Source: Panax quinquefolius
Taxonomy: Eukaryota; Streptophyta; Magnoliopsida; Apiales; Araliaceae
Direction: 5' to 3'
Length of the DNA stretch: 64,000 nucleotides
Assembly: GCA_020205615.1 (NCBI GenBank)
Contig: CM035170.1
Location: 27,313,568 to 27,377,567, forward strand
Shown here: positions 46,186-57,773 of the stretch, one piece after another
Layout of the letters: each line of letters begins with the position of its first letter
Numbering within the stretch: position 1 is the stretch's first letter
Program-made: the position numbers and the translations under genes
The notes under the pieces: generated by a model
Database searches by the model: none
The model's input: the letters and a program-made list of their open reading frames with translations, nothing else
Told to the model about the DNA's origin: nothing

Positions 46186-47634
46186 AAGGTTGTGTGGGCT
46201 ATTTAGCTTACATAGTCGATACTCAGAAGAAGAATATAAAACTGGAAGAAATACCAGTAGAGAGGGAATTCGAAGACGTGTTTCCAGAAGATTTTCCAGG
46301 ACTTAGCGCTGGGAGTAACCGATATCGAAGGCCCCATACAGAATGGCTCCAATAGAAATGAAGGAACTGATGGTACAGTTGCAAGAATTGCTAGACAAGA
46401 AGTATATTAACCAAGCGTATCACCGTAGGGAGCGCCGATTTTATTCGTGAAGAAGAAGGATGGGTCGATGCGTCTTTGCATTGATTATAGAGAATTGAAC
46501 AAACTCACTATTAAAAACAAATACCCGTTGCCAAGAATAGATGACTTGTTTGACCAGTTGAAGGGTGCTAAATACTTTTTGAAAATAGATTTTAGAAGTG
46601 GGTATCACCAGTTGAAAGTGAGGAGGGAGGATATACAACGAACGACATTCAGAACTCGGTATGGACATTACGAGTTTTTGGTGATGTCTTTTGGTTTAAC
46701 CAATGCACCTGCTGCATTCATGGATTTGATGAATAGGGTGTTTAAACCATTCTTAGACAAGTTTATAGTGGTATTCATCGACGACATTCTAGTGTATTCC
46801 AAAACTCAAGAAGAAGACGTGGAACACTTATGTTTGACATTGGAAACACTAAGAAAGGAAAAGTTGTATGCAAAATTCTCTAAGTGCAAATTTTCGCTAG
46901 ATCGTGTAAAATTTTTGGGTTATGTGATTGACAAAGATGGGATTTCAGTGGATCCGTCAAAAGTGGAAGCTGTGATCAATTAGGAACAACCAAGAACACC
47001 ATCAGAAGTGAGGAGTTTCTTGGGACTGGTTGGTTATTATAGAAGATTTATTCAAGATTTTTCTAAGATAGCCACTCCGCTAACAAATTTGACAAGGAAA
47101 GCTGTAAAATTCATTCGGACGGAGAAATGTGAAGAGAATTTCCAAGATTTGAAGAAGAAGTTAAGTGTGGCACCTGTGTTGTCATTACCAGATAATGCAG
47201 GAAAATTTGTGGTGTATAGTGATGCCTCACACAAAGGGTTGGGTTATGTTCTTATGTAGAACGACAAAGTTATTGCGTATGCAATAAGACAACTGAAGGA
47301 TTATGAGAAAGGGTATCCAACTCATGATTTGGAATTGGCTGCAGTTGTATTTGCTCTGAAGATATGGAGACACTATCTTTATGGAGAGAAATGTGAGAGA
47401 TCTACATGGACCACAAAAAGTCTCAAGTATATTTTCACTCGGAAGGATTTGAACATGCGTCAAAGAAGGTGGATGGAATTGATAAAAGATTACGATTGTG
47501 AGATCTTTTATCATCCGCGCAAAGAGAATGTGGTTGCAGATGCTTTAAGCAGGAAAGGTCAGGAAAAGTTGATGCTGATAACAACTCAGGAGGAGCTCAT
47601 TTCAGCAATGACAAAACTGGAGTTGGAAATCTAA
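46186..47634 (+). pseudogene. Element B RT and RNase H
   Basis: Starts in the protease-RT linker (VGYLAYIVDTQ). Small frameshifts near 46320 and 46410 precede an otherwise steady frame: [58 protein letters not shown] (both palm Asp residues). RNase H: YSDASHKGLGYVL, then a short double frameshift near 47395 that destroys the TDHKSL catalytic segment, then VVADALSRK. Stops at 46981 (Trp), 47257 (Gln) and 47632. Confidence 0.9.
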
Positions 47635-49113
47635 TTTCCAAAAGAATCTGACGAACAACTATTCCAGATAGAAGCTGGTCCAACTTTAGTGGACAAAGTG
47701 AAGGATGCTCAACTACAAGATGAAGAGTGTGGGAAAATCAAAGAGAATCTAATTGAGGGTAGCGATGTAAAATACAAAATCGATACCAAAGGACTAATAT
47801 GGTTTAAGGGAAGAATCTGGGTTCCAGCAACACCAGAGCTGAAAGAAGAAATTTTGACTGAAGCTCATAGCTCAAGATATTCAATTCATCTAGGAAGCAT
47901 GAAAATGTATCAAGATTTGCGCCGACATTTTTGGTGGCCGAATATGAAAAGGGACGTGGCAGAATGTATAGCAAAATGCTTGACATGTCAAAGATTAAAA
48001 GTTGAACATCAAAGACCCAACAGATTACTTCAACCGTTGGAAATACCGGAATGGAAGTGAGAACACATCACGATGGATTTTGTGGTGGGTCTTCCAACTA
48101 CTGAGAGAGGATGTGATGCGATTTGGGTGATAGTGGACAGACTAACGAAATCAGCGCACTTTTTACCAATAAAGATTAGATTCAATCTTGATCAGTTGGC
48201 AAGATTATACGTTAAAGAGATCGCTTTGAGGCACGGAGTGCCAAGATCAATCAGGTCTCGATAAAGATCCGCGATTCACGTCAAATTTACGGAAGAGACT
48301 ACAAGAATGCATGGGGACACGATTGCGAATGACACGACTTATCATCCACAAATAGATGGCCAAAGCAAACAAACAATTCAGACATTAGAAGATATGCTAA
48401 GAGCATGTGTCATGGACTTTAAAGGAAGCTGGGAAGAACATTTACTGTTGGTGGAATTTGCTTACAACAACAGTTACCACGCAAGCATCGGCATGCCACC
48501 TTACGAGGCATTGTATGGCAGAGAGTGCAGAACTCCACTGTGCTGGGATGAAGTCGGTGAACGTCAACTGCTAGAACTGGAACTAGTGCAACAAACTGCT
48601 GACGTTGTCAAACTCATCAGGACAAGATTGGTACCAGCTCAAGATCGACAGAAGAAGTATGCTGATCAACACAGGTAAGATCGTGCATTTGACGTAGGAA
48701 GTTATGTATTCCTAAAAGTTTCTCCATGGAAGGGGAAAATTCGTTTCGGTAAAAAGGGAAAGCTAAGCCTAAGGTTTATTAGACCCTTTGAAGTGCTGCG
48801 AAGAGTGGGAGAAGTGGCTTATGAGGTAGCTCTACCTCCAGAGTTGGAAAACATTCATAATGTTTTTCACATTTCGGTGTTAAGACCATATAAACCCTAC
48901 TATAAACACGTGATCGAGTACAAACCGTTACAGTTCGAGAAAGATTTGTCTTATGAAGAGGTTCCTATCCAGATAGTCGACGGGAAAGAACAAGTGCTCA
49001 GGAATAAAGTGATACCTTCTGTGAAGGTGATATGGAGGAACCACAATGCTGAAGAAGCTACATGGGAACTCAAATATAAAATGATGAAAGATTACCCTGA
49101 GTTATTTATTTAA
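47635..49113 (+). pseudogene. Element B integrase with chromodomain-like tail
   Basis: Zinc site AHSSRYSIH...CLTC (about 47862-47990). Core: TMDFVVGLPTTERG with the first Asp. The second Asp segment (48245-48340) is scrambled by compensating small indels. The position of the catalytic Glu reads GQSKQTIQTLED, so Glu is replaced by Lys. GPFEVL-like and VIWRNHNAEEATWELKYKM segments form the chromodomain-like end, finishing at TAA 49113. Stops at 48058 (Trp) and 48676. Clearly non-functional. Confidence 0.9.
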
Positions 49114-49224
49114 TTTGTGTCTTCGATTCTGGGGACAGAATCTTTGTAAGTAGGGAAGAAAATGTAATGAATGTAATGTTTGAGTTGTAATTCTGAGGAC
49201 AGAATCCTTGTAAGGAGAAAATGA
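49114..49224 (+). other. Element B 3' untranslated region and polypurine tract
   Basis: AAGGAGAAAATGA (49212-49224) abuts the 3' LTR. A 25-base block containing GGACAGAATC is present twice, at 49126-49150 and 49190-49214. The first copy continues into a purine run (GTAGGGAAGAAAATG), so a duplicated or spare polypurine region is likely. Confidence 0.7.
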
Positions 49225-52200
49225 TGTAACATTCCAGAATTTTAAATTATAATATTAAATATTTATTAATTTATATAAGTATTTAATGGATATGTTTATT
49301 GTTGAATAAATAATTGTTCAATTTGAGTTGATGTGGTTTAGTTAATTATTTGTTGAATAAATAATTAAGGAGCTAAGAAAATTAATTGTTATGAGATTAT
49401 ATACTAATTTAATTTAATAATTAAGTAGAGAGCTAATAATGATTAAATGAATTATAATATTTTAATTAGAATTTGTAATTAAAATAAGTTGTTAGTTAGT
49501 TAATTAAATTTATAATTATAAAGAAAATTATAATTATGTGGGAATGGTTTATGTGTTAAAGTAATTTAATAGATTAGCATTTGAATTAATTAAATTGATT
49601 ATTTAATTTATTAGAAGTGTGACAAATAACATTGCTATAAATGAGTTATTAAAATAAATTAAAGGAGTTTAATTCAGTTTTTGTCAAACAAGGCCTAATG
49701 TTTATTAAGTCTTTATTCTAATTGTGTTTTTCCAAACAAGGCATAATGATTAATTGATTATATTTTAGTGGTTAGCCAAACAAGCCTTATGGCTTTTGAT
49801 TTTCAAATAAAACATAACTGATATAAGTTATATCTATATTTATATTATATCATTAATATATATTATTACTATATACGTTATATTATTGTACGTATGTTAG
49901 AAGAGAAAAGAAAGACTCAGTTGAAGAAAAGGGAGAAAAGAAGAAGAAGAATATAGAGCAAATTGAGAAAACTCTAGAGAGAAAGTGAGTGATTTCTAAC
50001 AGGTTTTTGAGAAAAGAATTGGGGAAAAGAAGCTTGATAATCAAAAGGATAGCCATCATCTTCTTAAATCAAAGGTAGGATATTAATCCTCTTAGTTTAT
50101 TTTAAAGTTTAGCTTTCCTCTTCCAAAAAGTCTCTATAAATAATTTTAAATAGATAAATTGTTGATATATATATATATATATAACTTTATATGATAATTG
50201 TTTGTAAAAGGTTGTTTCATAAGTTTATATATGATTATAGAGAAGTTAAGTCATGTATGTATGTAATTTGTGAAGAAAACCAAATTACGGTGTTTATATG
50301 AAAATATATGAGTATGGTTTAGTTTAAAATAAAATTAAGGTTGATTAGTTGTTAAATTGATAAATTGACTATTGACTTTGATAGAGTATGTATAATCAAA
50401 ACTATAGTATTTTGAATTTACAATTTTGATTGAAAAACAAAATCACAGTGTTTATTTTCAATAAAAAATGTCAAAAATGGAGTTTTTGCCAAAAACATTT
50501 AAATTGGGTGTTGTAAATTTGATGTTTATGTTATTTTATGGGTAGAATCATGTTAGGAGTCTTTACAATATGTTTACATGAAGTCTCTGTATGAATTACT
50601 TGTTAATTAGCTTGTTAGATTGGAGCTTGTAGGCCAATTTGGCTTTTTGTTCATGCTATTGCCGAGCTTGGTCGCCGAATTCTGTAGTTTGGCGTCATGA
50701 AAGACGGCCCGAAGAGTTGTTAGTTTCGTCTGTCGTTTGTGACGACGTACATACAGCATGGCCAATCGTTGGCATGTGACTCGTCAAATACCAACCACAA
50801 TGTAAGCTGAAATAAATGCTTAAATATGAGTTAGTAGAATGGTCAGACAGTTTTAGTTTATTACACAAATTTCGAAAATAAATGTTATGTGTTAATAATA
50901 GGGCTGTTAAATGATGATTTCAGTAGTATTAAACTATGAATGATCATGTTATCAAGGTTTAACTAGTAGTAACATAGTTTGATTATGTGAATTGGTAATT
51001 TAACCTACATGATGTATATAGTTGTTTATATAGATATAAAGGTTGGTAATGACTAATTATGTCATGATGACATATATATAGGGTATTGAGATTCAAGTGG
51101 TAAGTGTTAGCTTGTGCTAAAGGCAAGTTCTCTAACTCAAAAACTTCATTGTCTTGAGTTTAATTTAGATTTGAGTACATTATTATTTTTAATTCAATTG
51201 CAATTACACAAGTGGCTAACTCTACATTTTCGTAGAGCTAGATGGTTTATTTTTCAGAAAGCCCTTGTATCTAATTGTTCGTAAGGATGCAAGCATTCTA
51301 AATCGTATATTTAGGATTGAGCAAGTTTCTTTAATATGTTACTTGCTATTTAGCATGCAAATCACTATATTCTAATATTCTAGTGTTGAACAACTTTATC
51401 GTTCAAATTACTATTCATTATGCATGCTTGGTATCCAATTATCAATAAACTTTGACTTAATATTGTTCAAAGCAAATTTTGATATGATTATTCAATGTTT
51501 ATGCTATTAGATTATTCCTAAAGCATGATGTTAATTTATAAATATCAATTCAGTTATGATTATTCCATAGCAGCATCGCTTATTTATTTTTATTCAACTA
51601 ATTCTTAGTTGATGAATCGATTTAATTCTAAATTACCTCGTAATGTGTCCAAACCAAACTTACTTTAAAGTGCGGACTTGTATTCTAAATCTTGAGATGA
51701 ACAACTCTTTTATTAGAGGTTTACGCTTAGCGTTGAAATGGTTGTGCACAATACATTGTACGAAAGGTTGATCCCCCTAAGTATGTGGAGTCCTTATAGT
51801 CTTATGACTGTTAAAGTTAAAGTTGAAAGATTACTTATAAATGTGGACATGATTCGTGGTCAATAGACCCTCAATAGTATGTTTAAAAATGTTAATAGAA
51901 CTATCATTCAGTTCTATTGAGCATATTTCTGGCAAATGTTGTAATGTTGTAAATTTATTCATTCTTATTTCAAGTGAGCCTTGTTTGCTCACTCTTGCAT
52001 ATTAAATACTTATTGCAGCTAAGGTTGAGAAGGTCCATGAACCTACTACCAACAAAGGAAAGGGAAAAATGTACAAGTGAAGAAGACTTGTAATTTTATT
52101 TCATCGTTATGGACTTTTGAATGATGTAATAACTTAATTTCCGCATTTGAATGATTGTAATTAAGGTTAGATAACATGGGAGATTTTTATTTAAGTTTAA

Positions 52201-52322
52201 TCCTGTATGGGCAGGTTTTTATTATTCAATTTTATTATGATTGGGTAGTTAGAAATTAATGTTTTGATTAAGTGAACACCAAATCTTGAGGAAATGAAGT
52301 ACTAGGATTTGAGGGTGTCACA
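49225..52322 (+). repeat. Element B 3' LTR (3098 bp)
   Basis: TGTAACATTCCAG...GAGGGTGTCACA, colinear with 18934-22007. Predicted donor 50075 and acceptor 52018. The GCAAT duplication follows. Confidence 0.92.
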
Positions 52323-52327
52323 GCAAT

Positions 52328-52966
52328 TATGACAACCAGGCCATTCCCAGGAAAGAAGGGGCTTTCCGATAAGAATTTCTCCTTACCGGCGCGAAATTAG
52401 GTGACCAAACCTCTCCTTGACAGAACTTTCTAGACATTGCCAATAATGCTATCTAATAATATTATTCCAAATAATATGAATTATTGATCTGATAATGGAG
52501 ATGTTGTGCAATGATAATTATTGAACAACAATAATTTAAAATATCAACGCAGCAATTATTGAACCAATAAAATAAAATATTGAGCAATGAATACCGTGTC
52601 TTCTTCTTTGTGCAACCACGCCAGACATCTTGTATTTTAACCACCAGGTATTCTAACAGTGTTAAGGATAACAATTACGTCGTTATTTATAAATCTCAAA
52701 CTTTGTCATTTTCTTCATCCGACAGTTATCCGTTATGGGGCCCACAAATGGATGCACCGTCGTATGAATATTCCCTGACAGAAAGAATATTCCACGACCA
52801 AACGAATATTCCCTGACAACAATGAATATTTGATAACCACTTGTTTATTTTGCAAAATTTTCACATTTCACCCATAACCAAAGTATTATATCAAATTATC
52901 ACCTTATTATTCACAATAATAATTAGAGGAAATTCAATTTTATTTATATTAAGTTGGGGTCTTACA
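52328..52966 (-). repeat. Element C 3' LTR, second part
   Basis: Continues the LTR broken at 18933 and ends GGGGTCTTACA. Combined length is about 2440 bp, equal to the H LTRs. Four GAATATTC-type sites lie at 52766, 52785, 52804 and 52823, spaced 19 bp. Confidence 0.9.
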
Positions 52967-52980
52967 ACCTCCCCTCCTTA
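52967..52980 (-). other. Element C polypurine tract
   Basis: ACCTCCCCTCCTTA, the reverse complement of the H tract. Confidence 0.88.
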
Positions 52981-52999
52981 TAAAATTTCGTCCTCGAAA

Positions 53000-54420
53000 T
53001 TGATGTACGTACTTGGTGTTTCGAAAAGGTGAGGATACCTCGCTTTCATTTCTGATTCCAACTCGCAAGTCATTTCTTTAGTAGCATGGTTTCTCCACAA
53101 CACCTTAACTTGTGGTATAACCTTGGTGCGTAGGACATGCTCTTTCTTATCCAAGATCTTAATAGGTACCTCCTCATACGTTAAATCCTCGGCTATCTCG
53201 TCTGGTTCTAACTAAATAATATGGTTCGGGTCTTTAACATATTTACGAAGTATAGATATGTGAAAAACATTATGAACACGAGACATACTTGGAGGTAATG
53301 GGAGTCTATAGGCCACATTTCTTATTCGGTCAAGAATCTCAAATGGACCAACAAATCGTGGATTGAGCATTCCTCTCTTCCCAAATCTTGTAACTCCCTT
53401 CCATGGTGCAACACGTAACAATACATGATCCACAATATTAAATTCCACATCCTTCCGATGAAGATCCGCATAACTCTTTTGTCGATCGTGTGCCGTTTGT
53501 ATACATTGTCGGATCATTTGGATCTTCTCTGTAGTTATGCGTACCAATTCTGGTCCCAACAACGTTGCTTCACCCACCTTGTCCCAACATACTGGAGAGC
53601 GACACTTTCGTCCATACAATGCTTCAAATGAAGCCACAACTATACTTGTCTGATAACTGTTGTTGTAGGACAATTCCACCAATGGTAGGTACTTATCCCA
53701 ACTCCTTTTGAAATGTATCACACAAAGTCTTAATAGATCTTCGAGAGTTTGAATAGTCCTCTCTGATTGCCCGTCCGTTTGAGGATGGTATGCCAAACTG
53801 AATCATAAATCCGTGCCCATAGCTTTCTGCAAGCTAACCCAAAATCGTGAAGTAAATCTTGGGTCACGATCCAAACTATGGATACTGGCATGCCATGCAA
53901 TCTTACAATCTTATTCACGTACATACTAGCAAGACCTTCAAGGGAATAAGTCTCCCGTATAGGCAAGAAATGGGAAGACTTTGTTAATCTATCAACAATA
54001 ACCCAAATCGCATCTATGCCTTGAGAAACCTTGGGAAGACCCGTAACGAAATCCATAGTAATGTGTTCCCACTTCCATTTCGGAATCTCAAGTGGTTGCA
54101 ATGGACCCTTTGGCACTTGATGCTCTGCCTTTACACGTTGACAAGTTAAACACCTCGAGATAAACTCTGCGATCTCCCTTTTCATATTACTCCATCAAAA
54201 TGTATGTCAAAGATCATGATACATTTTGGTACTTCCAGGATGGATTGCAAACGGTGTGTTGTGTGCCTCCATCATGATTTTATGCTTCAAGTCAGAATCT
54301 TTAGGAACACAAAGTCTGGAGTTGACTCAAAGTATTCCTTCTTCATTAATTCTTGCTTCTGGAATAGCACCTGCTTACACTTTCTTCTTCATAAGCATTA
54401 GCTCCATGTCCGTAGCTTGA
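53000..54420 (-). pseudogene. Element C integrase with chromodomain-like tail
   Basis: Minus-strand pieces: zinc-site CLTC and TMDFVTGLPKVSQG with the first Asp (53730-54185). A frameshift near 53870 hides the second Asp. AYHPQTDGQSERTIQTLED (53730-53796) keeps the catalytic Glu, unlike B. GPFEIL and HISILRKYVKDPN end the main frame near 53212, and the tail continues degenerately to about 53000. Homologous to H throughout. Confidence 0.9.
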
Positions 54421-55869
54421 GTAGCTTTAACTTTATCGATTAAAGTTGGTTCTACTCATATGTTTGATATCATCATATGGGTACTTGGAGCCTTTAGCTC
54501 TATTTCCATCCTTTGCAAGTCATACAAAAGGACCTTTGTGTTAACAACATTGCACTCGTACCCGCATATGATCTTCTACTCAATGCGTCAGCTACCACGT
54601 TTGCTTTTCCTGGATGATATTGGATGGTTTGATTGTAATCTTTCAATAGCTCGAGCCAACGTCGTTGCCGCTTGTTGAGTTCTTTTTGGGTGAAGAAATA
54701 TTTGAGGCTTTTACGATCTGTATAGATCTCCACTTTCTCCCCATACAGGTAGTGTCTCCAGATCTTTAATGCGAAAATGACTGCTGGCAACTCCAAATCA
54801 TGAGTAGGATAATTCCTCTAATATTCTTTGAGTTATCGTGAGGCATATGCTATGACTTTCCCATGTTGCATGAGAATACATCCTAACCCTTTGCCTGAAG
54901 CATCGCTGTAGATAACAAATCCATCCAAACCAGATGGTATTGTCATAACAGGTGCCGAAATGAGTCTTCTCTTGAGTTCTTGAAAACTCTTCTCACAATC
55001 CTCGCTCCAACCGAATTTTGTATCTTTACGAGTCAGTTGTGTTAACGGAATAGCGATTCTAGAAAATCCTTCCACGAATCTCCGATAGTAACCAGCTAAG
55101 CCCAGAAAGCTACGTCGTGCTTGATCCATGAAACTTCGGTTGCTCCAACTTTTATGGCTTTAATCTTTGCCGGGTCGATAGATACTCCATGTTTTGACAC
55201 CACGTGCCCAAGGAATGCTACTTCCTCAAGCCAGAACTCGCATTTCTTCAGCTTGGCATATAGCTTGTTATCACGAAGCCTTTGCAGTACCAATGGCGCT
55301 CATGATCTTCACGGCTTTTGGAATAGATGAGGATGTCATCAATAAAGACAACAACGAACTGATCCAAATATTCTTTGAATACATGGTTCATCATATCCAT
55401 AAAAGCAGCAAGAGCATTAGTCAATCCAAAAGACATGACTAAGAATTCATAATGCCCGTACCGAGTTTTGAAGGCAGTCTTTGGAATATCCTCAGTTTTA
55501 ATCTTCAGCTGATGATATCCAGAACGAAGATCGATCTTTGAAAAGAATTGTGCTCCTTGCAACTGGTTGAATAAGTCATCAATGCGAGGTAGCGGATACC
55601 TATTCTTGATAGTGACATGATTCAATTCCTGATAGTCGATACAAAGTCGCATACTACCATCTTTCTTCTTTACGAATAAAACAGGAGCACCCCAAGGAGA
55701 TGTACTAGGACAAATGAAACCGATGTCCAACAACTCCTATAGTTGGACCTTTAACTCCTAAAGTTCAATAGGAGCCATTCGATATAGGGTTTTAGAAATG
55801 AGATTTGTACCAGGTTCAAGGTCAATAAAGAATTCAACTTCACGTTCTGGGGGTAGACCGGGAAGTTCT
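54421..55869 (-). pseudogene. Element C reverse transcriptase and RNase H
   Basis: RT pieces on the minus strand (55248-55733): [65 protein letters not shown] and [14 protein letters not shown] with both palm Asp residues. Frameshifts near 55270 and 55120 split the thumb and connection. RNase H pieces (54500-55129) include YSDASGKGLGCIL and VVADALSRR; the TDHK motif reads TDRK. Upstream, 55734-55869 is a degraded linker. Confidence 0.9.
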
Positions 55870-56496
55870 TCAGGAAAATATGCCAGGAAATTCACTAACA
55901 ACAGAAATATTATTCAAATCTGACGTGTTATTGTTCAAGTCCGTGACATGGGCTAAGAAAGCTTGACATCCATTTTTCAATAAACTAATAACTTTATGGC
56001 TTGATATGACATTGATTGATTTTAGTGGTTTGGTTGTTTGAATTCGCATAACAGGTTGGTTAGGAATATGAAAACTGACAATCTTACGAAAACATTCAAT
56101 TTTATCATGATGAGTGGTTAACCAATCAATCCCTAAAATCACATTAAATGCAAGAATTTTCAACGAAATAAGATCAGTAGGTAATGTGATGGTACCAACT
56201 TGAATTAAGCAAGATTTATAAATAGTAGATGCAATGAAAGTTTCTCCTAACGGAGTCTCAACAGATAAGTCAAAGTCTAACTTGTCCGGAGTCAAGTTTA
56301 ACCGTTGAGCACAAGCAAGAGAGATAAAAGAATGGGTAGAACAGGTATCTAATAAGGTATAAACTTCGCAAGAGTTTATGATTAGCTTACCCGTGATCAC
56401 CTCGTTTGGGTTCCTCGCGTTTTGGGCAGTCATGACAAACGCCCTTCCTAGAACCACCGACTTTGACTTGTCCGGGACAGCCTTTGGAGTCACCAT
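55870..56496 (-). pseudogene. Element C aspartic protease
   Basis: Open frame of 208 codons, 88% or so like H by eye. The active site reads LLDTCST, with Cys in place of the invariant Gly after DT, which should abolish activity. [13 protein letters not shown] and the linker QAFLAHVTDLN are intact. Starts MVTPKAVPDKSKS, equivalent to 38928 in H. Confidence 0.9.
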
Positions 56497-57587
56497 CCCC
56501 GTTGAACTTGGTTTCGCAACTAGACAATCTCTAGCTATATGACCTTCCTTTGCACAGTTATAACACAGCTTGGACTGTTGTAGGTAGTTTGGGTTGATGT
56601 GGCCCTCTTTCCCGCCTTTGTAACAAACAACCAGTGCTCGTTCTCCTCCCCTAAAAATAGTTGATGTTTGTGCTGACGTCTTTACGTTGTCATTGTTGTA
56701 CCTTCTCTTCTTGAAATCAACTCCTGACTCGCTCCTTCATTATCACGGCCACGATTACCACCAGAGTGGTTACCGCTTTTGTCCAAATGTTTTCCTTCCT
56801 GCTGGTTTTCATTGCTCTGATGACTTCCGCCTTGAACATACTCATTATCTCGCTCTAAAAATTGAGCCCCGTTTACAACATCTGAATATAAAGAAAATTT
56901 ATGAGAGATAAGATATTGCCAAATCTCGGGTTTTAGACCTCTCAGAAACATCCTCGCCATTCGTTCCTCATTCTCGACCAAATAAGGTGCTGAACACCGA
57001 TAACTCTGCAAACTTTAGCGTCGTCTTTGGGACACGCGTCGTATGTTGTTTTATTCCAGTCTGATAAACTCTACCTCCTTCATATGACGAATACTTTCAG
57101 TAAAGTAGTTGTCATTAAACAGTTTCTGAAACGTTTCCCAAGACATGTTAAGTGCGGCAGGCTGGGTACGCTTTACTGATTCCCACTAGTAATATGCCTC
57201 TCAGCGGAACATAAAGGTGGCGAATGGAACCTTCTGTTACTCCGTGCATTCCAAGACATCAAATATCTTGGTAATTTGTTTGACCCACATTTCCGCCTTG
57301 ATCGGATCTGGCTTTCCAATTAAATTTTGGTGGTCCCTACTCTTTGAACTGCTTGGTTGTGACAAGTCGTGCATTGCTATCATTTCCACCTGTATTTTGT
57401 GCATGAGTCTCCCTCGTTTGATTTTGCATGAATTAAAAAAGCTTCTAAACATCCCATCATTCATCGTTTGTTTGGTAGTGTTGTTTACAGGAGGAATATT
57501 TCCTTCCTGTTGCAGGTTCCCCTTGGTGGTGATTAAAGGTGTCTCCACGGTCTGATTCACTTTGTTGTTAATATTTGTAGCTGCCAT
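56497..57587 (-). pseudogene. Element C gag
   Basis: ATG at 57587 (MAATNINNKV) equals the H start. Capsid domain pieces lie at 57237-57587 and 56682-57011 (LVENEERMARMFLRGLKPEI), separated by a frameshifted stretch around 57012-57236. Two zinc knuckles near 56530-56620 on the minus strand are recognisable but out of frame with the rest. Stops and frameshifts. Confidence 0.87.
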
Positions 57588-57759
57588 TTTCAAATACTGC
57601 CACAAAACAAGGGTTAATTGACATATCACATATTATCCCTATACTCTGACCGACCAAATAAATACCAAAAAACTTAGTCAGGTCATACTAGTGAATGAAT
57701 TCCCCGTCTCTCCCCTCTTAGTTCTTGTCTCATATCTCAGCCAGGGATCATATCCTTAA
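57588..57759 (-). other. Element C leader
   Basis: Untranslated leader of 172 bases between PBS and gag, nearly the same length as in H; includes the CCTTGTTTTGTGGCAG and GGAGAGACGGGG segments. No pre-gag ORF. Confidence 0.75.
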
Positions 57760-57772
57760 GCTTTGATACCAA
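57760..57772 (-). other. Element C primer-binding site
   Basis: GCTTTGATACCAA (minus: TTGGTATCAAAGC), one base from the LTR. Confidence 0.88.
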
Positions 57773-57773
57773 C

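Larger units (their letters stand above)
18934..52322 (+). mobile_element. B: Ty3/gypsy element with pre-gag ORF, nested by F and G
   Basis: Plus-strand element inserted in the 3' LTR of C with exact TSD GCAAT (18929-18933, 52323-52327). LTRs 18934-22007 and 49225-52322, PBS 22010-22022, pre-gag ORF, gag, protease, RT, RNase H, integrase and PPT. Removing F (24207-33199) and the G/H insert (33769-46185) leaves about 12 kb. Distinct LTR family (TGTAACATTCCAG), with gag and protease related to A. Confidence 0.93.
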
